Source: Bacteroidales bacterium UBA3808 (lineage in GTDB: Bacteria; Bacteroidota; Bacteroidia; Bacteroidales; Paludibacteraceae). From it: a DNA stretch of 60,195 nucleotides. Numbering within the stretch: position 1 is the first letter of the stretch; each line of letters starts with the position of its first letter. Under the pieces are notes generated by a model. It searched no databases. It was not told the DNA's origin and saw only the letters and a list, made by a program, of their open reading frames with translations. Below, one piece after another: positions 25,668-36,000 of the stretch. Both the position numbers and the translations under genes were made by a program. Location of the stretch: NCBI GenBank assembly GCA_002369075.1, contig DFEG01000038.1, positions 1 to 60,195 of the forward strand. The letters run 5' to 3'.

Positions 25668-27155
25668 TCATCTTTCATCTTTCAGCTCCAGCTGAACGAC
25701 ATTTTCCACGTGCTGCGTGTGCGGGAACATATCTACCGGCTGCACTCTCGTTACCTTGTATTTGGCATCGAGTAGTGCCAGGTCGCGAGCCTGTGTCGCC
25801 GGATTGCAACTCACATAGACTATCCGTGCGGGCTCTGCGTTCAGAATCACGTTCACTACATCTTCGTGCATTCCGGCGCGCGGAGGATCGGTGATGATGA
25901 CATCCGGACGACCGTGCTCAGCGATGAAATCGTCATTCAGAATATCCTTCATGTCCCCTGCGAAGAACAGGGTATTCTCAATTCCGTTAATCTTCGAATT
26001 GACTTTGGCGTCCTCGATAGCTTCCGGCACATACTCGATTCCGATCACCTGACGGGCCTGCCGGGCTACGAAATTGGCAATCGTGCCGGTGCCTGTGTAG
26101 AGGTCATAAACCAAAGGCATTTTCAATTCTTCATTTTTCGTTTTTAATTCTTCAAACGCAAACTCCCTCGCCACTTTGTACAGTTCGTACGCCTGCTCGG
26201 TGTTCGTCTGGTAGAACGATTTGGGACCGACTTTGAATTGCAGTCCCTCCATCTCCTCGATGATATGGTCCTGACCTGAATAGACCTTCACCTCCTGGTC
26301 GCCAATCGTGTCGTTGTATTTCAGGTTCTCCACGTAGAGTAGGGACACTATCTCAGGAAACTCCGTGTGCAGGTATTCCAAGAAATTTGAAACTTGAGAT
26401 TTGAAATTTGAAATTTCGGCTCCGAACACCACAATCAGCATCAGCTCGCCCTTGTGGTTGTTCCGCAGGATCAGCGTCCTCAGCAGCCCTTCGTGGGTGT
26501 GCTCGTTGTAGAAACTGAGTCCGTTCGCGCGGGCGTAAGCGCGTACGCCGTTCCTTATCCTGTTGTTGATATCCGGCATCAGGTGGCACTCCTCTATATC
26601 CAGCACTTTGTCGAACGCCCCCGGGATATGGAACCCGAGTCCGTAGGAACTGTCTATCTTATCCAGCCCGCCTGCTGCCTCAATCACTTCCCACGGATAC
26701 CATTTCCTGTCAGCACACGTAAACTCTAACTTATTGCGGTACTCGTAGATATGTTGGCTTCCCTTGATGGGACTGATCTCCGGCAGTTCGATCTTCCCGA
26801 TGCGTGTCAGGTTGTCCACGATCTGTTGCTGTTTGTATTTCAACTGTTCCTCGTACGGCAGGATCTGCCATTTGCACCCGCCGCACACGCCGAAATGCTT
26901 GCAGCGGGCTTCGCAACGCACGGCACTCGGTTGCACCACACGCAGCACTTTTGCCTCCATGAACGAGTGTTTTTTCTTTGTGACCTGCAGATCGACTATG
27001 TCGCCCGGCACACAGTTGGGAACAAACACCACTATGCCGTTCTCCTTGGCACTTGGTACCTGGTCACTTTGTACCTTGGCAAGGGCTTTTCCTTCCGCTG
27101 CCACGCCGGTGATTTCTATATTCTCCAAAACCGGTAGATTCTTCTTTTTCCCCAT
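25668..27155 (-). CDS. rlmD: 23S rRNA (uracil1939-C5)-methyltransferase RlmD
   Basis: RlmD (RumA) uses SAM to methylate U1939 of 23S rRNA and carries a [4Fe-4S] cluster. The protein has an N-terminal TRAM domain (IEITGVAAEGKALAKV), cluster cysteines in CEARCKHFGVCGGCKW, a SAM site (YDLYTGTGTIANFVARQ), the DPPRAGM segment and the catalytic Cys in VYVSCNPATQARDL. The ATG at 27155 begins MGKKKNLPVLEN and lies 20 bp from a promoter -7 element; the in-frame start at 27239 would put that promoter inside the gene. Two stretches (SNFKSQVSNFL and FEELKTKNEELKM) and the last four residues KDER are encoded by 7-bp-period arrays. Confidence 0.92.
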   Translation of the reverse strand: MGKKKNLPVLENIEITGVAAEGKALAKVQSDQVPSAKENGIVVFVPNCVPGDIVDLQVTKKKHSFMEAKVLRVVQPSAVRCEARCKHFGVCGGCKWQILPYEEQLKYKQQQIVDNLTRIGKIELPEISPIKGSQHIYEYRNKLEFTCADRKWYPWEVIEAAGGLDKIDSSYGLGFHIPGAFDKVLDIEECHLMPDINNRIRNGVRAYARANGLSFYNEHTHEGLLRTLILRNNHKGELMLIVVFGAEISNFKSQVSNFLEYLHTEFPEIVSLLYVENLKYNDTIGDQEVKVYSGQDHIIEEMEGLQFKVGPKSFYQTNTEQAYELYKVAREFAFEELKTKNEELKMPLVYDLYTGTGTIANFVARQARQVIGIEYVPEAIEDAKVNSKINGIENTLFFAGDMKDILNDDFIAEHGRPDVIITDPPRAGMHEDVVNVILNAEPARIVYVSCNPATQARDLALLDAKYKVTRVQPVDMFPHTQHVENVVQLELKDER

Positions 27156-27174
27156 TTCAAAACAAATTTGCCTG

Positions 27175-27205
27175 CAAAGGTACAACAAAAATCGCACATA
27201 CGCAA
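27175..27205 (-). promoter_or_regulatory. Promoter of rlmD
   Basis: On the minus strand TACCTTTG occupies 27175-27182, with a TTGC (27202-27205) about 20 bp further upstream as a weaker -33 element. Transcription would start just before the ATG at 27155, supporting that start. Confidence 0.6.
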
Positions 27206-27286
27206 GCGCACACGCATTTTTTATAGAAAAAGGCGTCAAATGAAAGATTTTTTGTCTTTCTTTTTTTCACTCTTCATTTTTTTTAC

Positions 27287-27294
27287 TACCTTTG
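27287..27294 (+). promoter_or_regulatory. -7 element upstream of GH97
   Basis: TACCTTTG at 27287-27294 lies 28 bp before the GH97 ATG. The -33 position is a T-run without a clear TTTG at the expected spacing, so the full promoter is uncertain. Confidence 0.5.
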
Positions 27295-27321
27295 CACGGC
27301 AATTTGAAATATATCAGTTCC

Positions 27322-29373
27322 ATGAAAAAGATTTTTGTTATTTGTGCAGCCTGCGTATTGTTTTTCTCTTGTCAGCCCTCCACGGAGGTCAGTTCACCCG
27401 ACGGCAAGCTCACTGTCCACTTTAGGTGCGATGCCTGTGACGGGACGATTTGGTATGCCGTCGCACGTGACCATGAACTGATTATGGATCTTTCTGAGCT
27501 GGGACTAATGACGGAGGATATGTCCCTTGCCGAGGATTTCCGTCTTACCGGCATCTCGCGTCACAGGCAGGATACCACATGGGAGACCGTGTGGGGAGAG
27601 GAACGCTTCATCACCGACCGCCATAATCAAATGGTGGTACACCTGCTCCATCAGTCGGGGATTAGGATGGATATCGCTTTCCGGGTCTTTGATGACGGTT
27701 TTGCCTTCCGGTATATCTTCCCCGAGCAGGAGCAAAAGACGTTTACTGTCACCGACGAGCTCACCGCGTACCGGTTCACACAAGGCGCTGAGGCATGGTC
27801 TATCCCTTGGCGGACGGAGTATTACGAAGGTCTCTGGGAGAAAAGAAACCTCTCCCCGTGCCTCCCTTTAAGGGAGGGGGATAATCCTAATCCAACCCAA
27901 GATACTCTCTGCTCGCCTATAACGATAGAGTTTGCGGACGGGACGTACGGTTTCGTCCACGAGGCGGCACTGACCGACTACCCTGCGCAGAACCTCTATG
28001 TACGTGACGGCGCGTTGCGCACATACCTCACACCGTGGCTCGGTCACCAATCACCCATCACCAGTCACCAATCGCCGAAGGCGTACATACAGACTCCGTT
28101 TGCTACGCCGTGGCGGTTCGTGGTGTTGACCCGAACCCTGCCGGAACTGGTGGCTTCGCGTATCATGCTCAACCTGAACGAGCCTTGCAAGATAGAAGAC
28201 ACCTCTTGGATTAAGCCCGCGAAATTCATGGGTATCTGGTGGGGCATGCATATCAAGACCATGACCTGGGAGCAAGGACCGAAGCACGGAGCCACGACCG
28301 AAAACATGGAGCGGTATATGCGTTTTGCCAAGGAGCATGGTATCGGAGCCGTGCTTGCCGAAGGCTGGAACAAAGGGTGGGAGGACTGGAAGCACTTTGA
28401 TTTCACCACGCCTTACGACGACTGGGACATGGACTATCTGAGCCGTCTGTCGGACAGTCTCGGCGTGCAGATTGTCGGGCATAACGAGACAGGCGGCAAT
28501 GCGGCGGATTACGAGAAGGATCTGGACTCTATCTACCGCTATCATGAGGCGAAAGGAATCCATGTGATCAAAACCGGCTATGTGGCACCCATCATCCGCA
28601 CCGTGGATGGCCTGCAATGGAACAAAGGACAATCCGGCGTCCGCCACTACCGCAAGGTCATTGAGACGGCTGCCAAATACCACATAGCGATAGACAACCA
28701 CGAGCCCGTCATGCCCACGGGCTTGCAGCGCACTTATCCGAACCTGATGAGCCAGGAGGGCGTGCGCGGGCAGGAATGGAACGCCTGGAGCGCTGACGGC
28801 GGCAGTCCTTGCGAGCATGTGACGGTGCTGCCCTATACGCGTATCCTGGCAGGTCCGGTGGACTATACGCCGGGAGTGTTCCGGTTTGAGAATCCGATTA
28901 TTCCGACTACAAGGGTACACTCCACGCTCATGAACCAACTCGGACTCTTCGTCTGCTTCTATTCGCCGCTCCAGATGGCGTGTGACCTGCCGGAGCATTA
29001 CATGGAGCATGCAGACGCTTTCCGGTTCATAGAACAGGTACCTTGCGACTGGGAGCGGTCGGTATTGGTGGACGGCAAGATAGGCGATTTCTGCGTTTTT
29101 GCGCGTCAGGAGCGCGGAACGGACAACTGGTATATCGGCGGTATCACGGACGAGCAAGCCCGCGAGGTAACTATCCCCCTCTCCTTCCTGAATCACCAAT
29201 CGCCAATGACCAATCACCAATATAAAGCCACGTTTTATCTCGATGCCGAGGATGCCGATTGGGAGTCCCGTCCGTATGCATACCGGATAGAGGAGCGGGA
29301 GGTCACTTCCGCCGACACCCTTCATGTGCGCATGGCACCGGGCGGCGGCTTCGCCGTGCAGATTCTTCCCTGA
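27322..29373 (+). CDS. Glycoside hydrolase family 97 lipoprotein (SusB-like)
   Basis: The 683-residue protein begins with a lipoprotein signal (MKKIFVICAACVLFFSCQ), so it is anchored by lipid. GH97 enzymes hydrolyse alpha-glucosidic or alpha-galactosidic bonds. The N-terminal beta-sandwich starts after the lipobox, followed by the (beta/alpha)8 catalytic core with IGAVLAEGWNKGWEDW, IQIVGHNETGGN-like VGHNETGGNAADY, KTGYV, AIDNHEPVMPTGLQRTYPN and MSQEGVRGQEWNAWS. The C-terminal domain ends near VRMAPGGGFAVQILP. The Glu residues of the inverting SusB-like branch appear present, so an alpha-glucosidase is most likely. Short arrays encode HQSPITSHQSP and NHQSPMTNHQ. The ATG at 27322 fits the signal peptide. 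Confidence 0.93.
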   Translation: MKKIFVICAACVLFFSCQPSTEVSSPDGKLTVHFRCDACDGTIWYAVARDHELIMDLSELGLMTEDMSLAEDFRLTGISRHRQDTTWETVWGEERFITDRHNQMVVHLLHQSGIRMDIAFRVFDDGFAFRYIFPEQEQKTFTVTDELTAYRFTQGAEAWSIPWRTEYYEGLWEKRNLSPCLPLREGDNPNPTQDTLCSPITIEFADGTYGFVHEAALTDYPAQNLYVRDGALRTYLTPWLGHQSPITSHQSPKAYIQTPFATPWRFVVLTRTLPELVASRIMLNLNEPCKIEDTSWIKPAKFMGIWWGMHIKTMTWEQGPKHGATTENMERYMRFAKEHGIGAVLAEGWNKGWEDWKHFDFTTPYDDWDMDYLSRLSDSLGVQIVGHNETGGNAADYEKDLDSIYRYHEAKGIHVIKTGYVAPIIRTVDGLQWNKGQSGVRHYRKVIETAAKYHIAIDNHEPVMPTGLQRTYPNLMSQEGVRGQEWNAWSADGGSPCEHVTVLPYTRILAGPVDYTPGVFRFENPIIPTTRVHSTLMNQLGLFVCFYSPLQMACDLPEHYMEHADAFRFIEQVPCDWERSVLVDGKIGDFCVFARQERGTDNWYIGGITDEQAREVTIPLSFLNHQSPMTNHQYKATFYLDAEDADWESRPYAYRIEEREVTSADTLHVRMAPGGGFAVQILP

Positions 29374-29427
29374 ACTCCCTCTTTGCCCCTTCCGTTCTCT
29401 CCCTTACGACAAAAAAACTCCTCAAAA

Positions 29428-29459
29428 TTTACATATATCAAAAAAAAGTATTATCTTTG
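29428..29459 (+). promoter_or_regulatory. Promoter with no nearby gene
   Basis: TTTA at 29428-29431 and TATCTTTG at 29452-29459 are 20 bp apart, with an A-tract spacer like the other promoters of the window. The next annotated start codon is nearly 600 bp away, so the product may be an RNA or a long leader. Confidence 0.5.
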
Positions 29460-29552
29460 CAGTGGATTTGAAAAAATCATAGATCCGCCAATCTTGGCGG
29501 ATGCATCAAGTCCATTTTCTCCCTTTTTCGTTACGGTGACGTTAGCTTAGCA

Positions 29553-29607
29553 ACCCACTAACGACCCACTAATCACCCACTAATCACCCACTAATCACCC
29601 ACTCTGA
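29553..29607 (+). repeat. 11-bp tandem repeat, 5 copies
   Basis: Five units based on ACCCACTAATC (first ACCCACTAACG, last ACCCACTCTGA) follow each other without gaps in the intergenic region before the giant gene. Confidence 0.9.
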
Positions 29608-30042
29608 GTCTTGTGAAAGACTGATGAGGACACCCCCCAGCCCCCTCTTAGAGGGGGAGAGGTGTGATTGGTAATTGGTGATTGGTGACGAGGGGTGGAG
29701 CGGCTCCGAGGAGCCGATGTCGGAATTTGATTCCGACGCAATGAAAAAAGAAGGGGGCGCAATGAAAAAAGAAGAACGGATGGGCGACGCAATTGACCAA
29801 GTAAGGGCGGGCAATCATATTCCCTGAAACTACCAAGAAAGAGGGTGGAAGCAAAATCTTAAAATTTGTACTATTTTGCTAACTCAGTTTGGCAACACTC
29901 TTTAGAGTGTGGCTTAATAATCGTATATCTTTTCGTAACGAACGATATTGCCCGCTTGACAAAAAAGCAGTAATTTTGCACCCGATAAAAAATGGGCTGT
30001 TTTGAAGCCTCAAAACGTAACAAAATTATTAACAATATTAAT

Positions 30043-33000
30043 ATGAGTAAATTTTTCAGGAGAATTTTCGTCTTGACAGCAGTAGCTCTGCTGTCGGCGA
30101 CAGTTCCGGCACAACAGTTGACCAACGCGGATTTCGAGGATTGGTCCGATGCCGCTTTTGACGGCCAGCCCCAACCTGCCGGCTGGAACGCGTCCAACGT
30201 GACGCAGTTTGGTTTCAAATTCAACTTTGCCCACCGTGAGGCGGGGCATAGTGGCAATTACTCAATGCGGGTGCAGGACCAGTCTGTCGGTGCTGCGGGT
30301 ATAACGGAGGTTTCGCCGGGTTATTTCTCGCTCGGCCAGCCTTGGGTGTATATCCCCTCTCTGACCCAGGTCGGCGCCGCAACCGCAGGTACAGTAGGAG
30401 GTATCCGCTGGCAGTTCCGTCCGGATACGATGTCCGTGTGGATCAAGCGTACGGGTGCGAACGTGGACAAAGAGGACTTCTACCTCCTTTATTACGCCTG
30501 GGAGCGCGACGCCTCCAGTAACGCCTACAAGGGAAAGAACGGTAACTGTACATCGTACCAGCGTACCAACGAGGAGTCTGATATCCGTATCGCGCTCAAC
30601 GCCAATGACTGTGGTACCCAGGTGGACGGACAGCAGGTCAGCGAAGGTATGTGGCGTGAGAGAAGGGAGTACGGCGAGTGGACGAACATCCGCGTGCCGA
30701 TTTACTACCTCAACGGCAACACCACCAAGTGGATGAATATCATTTTCTCCGCCTCCAACTACCCGAACGCACGTTCCAACAGCGGTCTGTATGACGGCAA
30801 CTCGCTGTTCGTCGATGATGTGCAGCTCATCTATTCCTCCAAAATCCAGACTCTTCTGGTGGACGGCATGAACTGGAACGGTTTTGATCCCAACAGCACG
30901 GAGGTGCAGTACTACGCCTTGGGCGAGGATGCAACCACAGTGCCGGATATTACCGCCAAACGCGGTGCCGGTACGCTGACCAACGCTTCGGGGAAGTCCA
31001 AGACCTTCCCGGGACGTTTCCTGGAGATCGGTCCGGGCAAGGAAATGCAGATCGTCAAGGGTGACCTCAATAACACCCCGACCGTCATCACCGTCACTTC
31101 GGAGGACGGCTTGAGCACGACGGTCTATAAGATCCAGTTCCAGAAAGCCGCCAGCAGCAATGCCAAACTGGCGGGAATCACCTATACCTTGGACGGTGTC
31201 GAGACGGCGCTGCCGGATTTCGCGCCGAACACCTCAAACTACACTCTCTCCCTGCCGTACGGTACAACGCAGGTGCCGACCATCGCATGTACGACTCAGG
31301 AGAACGGTCAGACCGTCCAGATCACGCAGGCTGCCTCCCTTTCCGACAATGCCACCATCCACGTGACGGCACCGAACGGCACCGCAACCAAAGACTATAC
31401 GGTCTCTTTCACCATCGCGCAGCTCGCGGATAACAACCTGGCGGGAATAGAGGTCAACGGAACGGCGCTTCCGGGCTTCAATCCCACCCAGACCAACTAC
31501 AAGGTTTCGCTGCCAGTCGGGACGTCGACACTCTCCGTGGTGCCGGTCAAGAAATACGACGGCCAGACGGTAACCGTCTCTCCGGCTACCATGCCGACGG
31601 GCACAGCGATAGACGGAACAGTCGTGGAGATCGCGGTGACCACACCCGGTAACCAGACCCCGCGCAAATACCGTCTCACCATCCGTCTTGAGGCTTCCTC
31701 CTATTCGTATTTGGGCGGACTCGCCATCACCGGAGACCAGATCAACCAGGTGACCCCGCACGTAGCGGATAACCCGACGCAGATAGACTTCGCGCCGGAT
31801 AACATGATCTATTACGTCACCCTCAATATGGGTGCAACCACCCTGCCGGAGATCAGTTACACTCCCGGAGACGCTTTCCAGACGGTCAGCCTCACCACAT
31901 TCGACGGCGTGGACGGAACGGCGCGTGTGACGGTTACTGCCGGTAACAACAGCGACCAGTCGGTCTATAAGATCGTCTTCAATACACTCAAGTCCGACGT
32001 CTCGACGCTTGCTGACATTAAGATTGGCGGCGTGTCGATACCGGACTTCGCGCCGTCTAAGACCTCCTATACCATCGCGCTGCCGGTGGGTACCACTCAG
32101 ATGCCGCTCATCGAGGCGGTACCGGGCGATGACTACCAGAATGTGGTAGTGACCGAAGCCGGTCTGAACGGCAAGACACGTATCACCGTTACCGCCGGGG
32201 ACGGGAGTACGACCATCTACCAGATCGCTTTCTCCGTGGAGGCGTTCACGGATAACACCCTCCAAAGCCTTTCCGTAGCCGGTTTCAGCCTGCAGAACGC
32301 GGCGGGGGAGAACATGGATTTCCACCCCGACACGTTGGAGTACTGGGTCAACCTGCCCCAGGGAACAACCGCCCGTCCGGAGGTGACGTATGAACTGCAG
32401 AACGCGGCGATGCAGTCTGCTTCGGCGCGCGGTGCAAGCGACCTGCCGTGCGACTACCGCGTCACGGTGCGTCCGCAGAGCGGAGCCAGCCAGACATACG
32501 TCATCCACTTCACGGTAACGACCTCCAACAATACGGACCTCGCTATGCTTTATCTGGACGGGACGCCGGTCAGCGGCTTCCGCGCGGACTCGTTGCATTA
32601 TATCGACTCCCTGCCCGAAGGTGTCTCCAGAATACCGTCGGTGACCTTCGATAAGGCGGAGAAAGAGCAGCGCGTGGTCAGCGTGCTTGACGGCAAGCGG
32701 CAGACCATCACCGTTACCGCGCAGGACGGCAGGACCAAGAAGGAGTATGTCATCGACTTCATTGTGCGTGCCTCCGCCAACGCCTATTTGGAAATGATTT
32801 ATCTGGACGGCGCGGCGCTCTCTGGCTACACCAAACAGACACTCGAATATACGGTACACCTCACGGATGCCAGATGTCCGGCGGTCACCGTGGCAAAAGC
32901 CGCCGGGCAGCAAGTGACCATCACAGCCCCCTACGGTTTGGGCGATGCTACAATCAAAGTGCTGCCGGAAACGGGCGCAGGCAATACCTATACCATTCAT

Positions 33001-36000
33001 TTCGTTGCGCCTGCAAACGAGTCGGTACAGTTGCTCGGAATCACGATTGACGGTACGGGTATCGATCCCTTCAAGGCGGACTCGATGAACTATACCGCCA
33101 CCTATTCCGGCTCGCACCCTGCCATCGGTTATGTCAAGAAAGCAGGGCAGACCGTCAATCTGCTCTGGAAGGGCGATGTGGCATACATTCAGGTAGCGGA
33201 TACCGAAGGAAACAAAGCGATCTACAGCATTTCCTTCACCCGTCTCTATTCCTCCGACAACATGCTGGAGGGTATATATGCGGACGGAGTCCTGATAGAC
33301 GGTTTTGATCCCGCCAACCGCACGTATGCCTATACGCTGGAACCGGGTGCCGCATATCCGGTAATCACTTATAAGGCGAAGGAGAATACACAGGTGCTCT
33401 TCTTCGGACAGCTCAGTCAGGGCAAGTGGGGGATTACCGTGCAGGCGGAGGACCAAGCCGTAGAGGCGGCTACCTATACGGTGACCTATACCTTCAACAA
33501 GTACAGCGACATTACCCTCAAGAAACTGGAGGTAGAGGGCTATGCCTTCACTTATGAGAAGAACACCACCTCCTACGGCCCGTTCGCGATAGACGAAGGA
33601 GCGGCACTGCCGCTGGTAACTGCGGTGCCGGAGGAAGGGCAGTCCGTCATTCAGTACAATGAGAACGACTCGACACAGAAGGTGCTGGTGATGGCGGAGA
33701 ACGGAAACACCAACGTCTATACAATAAGGTACACGCGCGTGAAGAGTAATAACGTCAAACTGGCGAATATCCTGGTTGACGGCGCACCGCTCTTCGGATT
33801 CACTCCGGATATAACGGACTATACCGTAACTCTGCCGCGTACCGCTACTGTTGTGCCGAACGTCAATCCGGTAGCGCAACTGCCTAACCAGACCGTGACG
33901 ACCTACTTCAGTCAGCCGGGTGGGGTAACGCGAATTCACGTGGAGGCGCAGGACGGCTCGACCGGCGATTATACCATCGCTTTCTCGATAGAGAAATCCG
34001 ATAACACACTCCTCAAAACACTCAAAATCAACAACATAGACAGGGATGTCAACACCACGGAATATACGTTCGATGTACCTTTCGGTACAGCCCAGCCGTA
34101 CGACATCCATTATACGCTGGAGGACGGTCAGCGCGTCCGCTTTGTGGATGCTCCCCTTTCGGGCGTAACGAAGATCATCGTTACCAACGAGAAGGGCGAC
34201 AACAGCCGTACTTATACCATCAGCTATAACATGGCTCAGCCGCAAGGCGAGAACAAGGTGGCGAAAGTGAAATACACGTATGTGAACGCCTCAGACGCAA
34301 CGGTTGATGGCGAGTTAGAACCGGTAGAAGGTGATAATGTTGTCGATCTGCCGTATGGCGCGAAGAGCTTTACCGTAACGGAGGTAGTGAAGAACTACAC
34401 CGACCAGTCAATCCAGTTCTACAACGGCGGTATCCGTCGCGGGGCAAAGATCATCGCAGTCGCTAACCGTGACGGCGAGAACGATGTGGAATATACTATC
34501 ACCCCGAAAATGCCGAAGTTCGATACTACGGGTAAACTCAAAGAACTCAAGTTCAACGGCTCGCTTGTGCCGAACTTCCACCCCGATGTATATAACTACA
34601 TCATCAACGTAACCGCCCAGCCTGGCGCTTCCGACTTCGAGGCAAAAGACTACGACGGCAATACCGTCATCGGTGCGCTTGCTGCGGATGCAGAGAAGAA
34701 GAAACAAATCACCTTTACCGTAGAAGGCGGCGAAACGTACTCCGTCTGCTGGTTCTACGCAAACGATAAGGATCCGTTTGATTTCAGAGATCCATGGGTA
34801 AGTGCCAATGAGGGGGCAGGTTTCAAACCATCCGCAAAATGGCACGTAATTGCTGACTATACATGGGGATACGATTTCTCACTTGTTGGTTATCATATAC
34901 CTTACACCGCAGGAAAAGAAGTTTCCAGGTATGGTGCGAACGGTGCACTGCTCTCTACACTGCGTCAAGGGGCTTTACGCCAATCGCTTCCCGGAATGAT
35001 GTCATTGAGCCCGATGTCAGTCTCCATTGACGAGAATGGTAACTCAAGAACCTCCGTCAGCCAAACGGCATCCGACGGCGTTCAGTTCCGCAATACACCG
35101 GAGTGGCTGACATTCGATTATGATCCTTTGACTGCCAATTCGATTAACTCGTGGAGCATCAAAGTCTATATGAGCAGTGGAACATCGCAGGAACTGGCTA
35201 CATATACAGGAGATTATAGTAATAAGAATAATTTGGTTGAAGATGTTAGACTGACACTGAACTATCCTTCTGGAGCAGTAACAAACAAACTTAATGCAGT
35301 CCTAAATTCTTGCGAAAAGGAGAATGCGCATGACATGAACGGTTATGGTGCCAACCAGTATTCTGACCTCGTGCTCCAGAATATGCACCTCACCTATAGT
35401 TCTGCATTCTCCGCAGGAACGGTGGATGGCGAAGCAATGACCCTCGCGGGTACAACCTTCACCAAGACCGTTTCCGATGACTATGTGGGTGTTCCTGCCC
35501 TGAAGTTCACAGGTGCAGTACACGACCAGACGCAGAAGATTGAATGGCTCAATGGCGGTGAGTGGATCAACGGGCAACTGACGGCACAGGTAATCAACTA
35601 CGGCGAGAACGCCTTGGAGGAACTCCGCGATAGTACCATCTATACCGTAGTCCTCTCACGTACGCCGGTTACCTCCGTAGAACACACCGCTTCCTTCGGT
35701 TCCTTCCCGACGACGGTAAGCAACGATACGGTTTACGTCAATCTGCCCTACGGTACGAAGCAGTTGCCGGATCTCACTGTCACACCGGAGAGTATTCACC
35801 AACTCGTGACGATGACCAAACGTAACAATTCCGTGACGGTCAAAGTAACGGCGGAGGATAACTCGGAGAAAACGACCGTCTATGTATTCCGGGAGGTCAA
35901 GGGGAACGACGCGGCTCTGGACGGTTTCAGCGCCGTGGACAAGAACAACAACGACGTGACCGTCGAGACCGTGGACGCACCTACCTATACCTATAAGGTG

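Larger units (their letters stand above)
29374..30042 (+). other. Large intergenic region with promoter, repeats and hairpins
   Basis: This 669-bp gap has no convincing gene. It holds a promoter (29428-29459), a perfect hairpin (TCCGCCA/TGGCGGA, about 29483-29500), an 11-bp tandem array (29553-29607), a GC-rich palindrome (about 29638-29660), a 7-bp-period array (29665-29690), two hairpins in a row (CGGCTC/GAGCCG about 29701-29716 and GTCGGAA/TTCCGAC about 29719-29737) and an open frame of 36 codons at 29717-29827. The final 200 bp lead to the giant gene at 30043. Transcripts from the promoter could form an untranslated RNA or a long leader. Confidence 0.6.

Noticed and set aside
29717..29827. 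36-codon open frame (MSEFDSDAMKKEGGAMKKEE)
   Set aside because: It lies on two hairpins and a short repeat, has no family resemblance and no start signal; kept only as part of the intergenic description.
31234..34245. Open frame of 1003 codons on the minus strand, and others inside the giant gene
   Set aside because: It is the mirror of a GC-rich, repeat-containing coding sequence; the protein has no signal, no domain and abnormal Arg/His/Val composition. The plus frame has clear domains.
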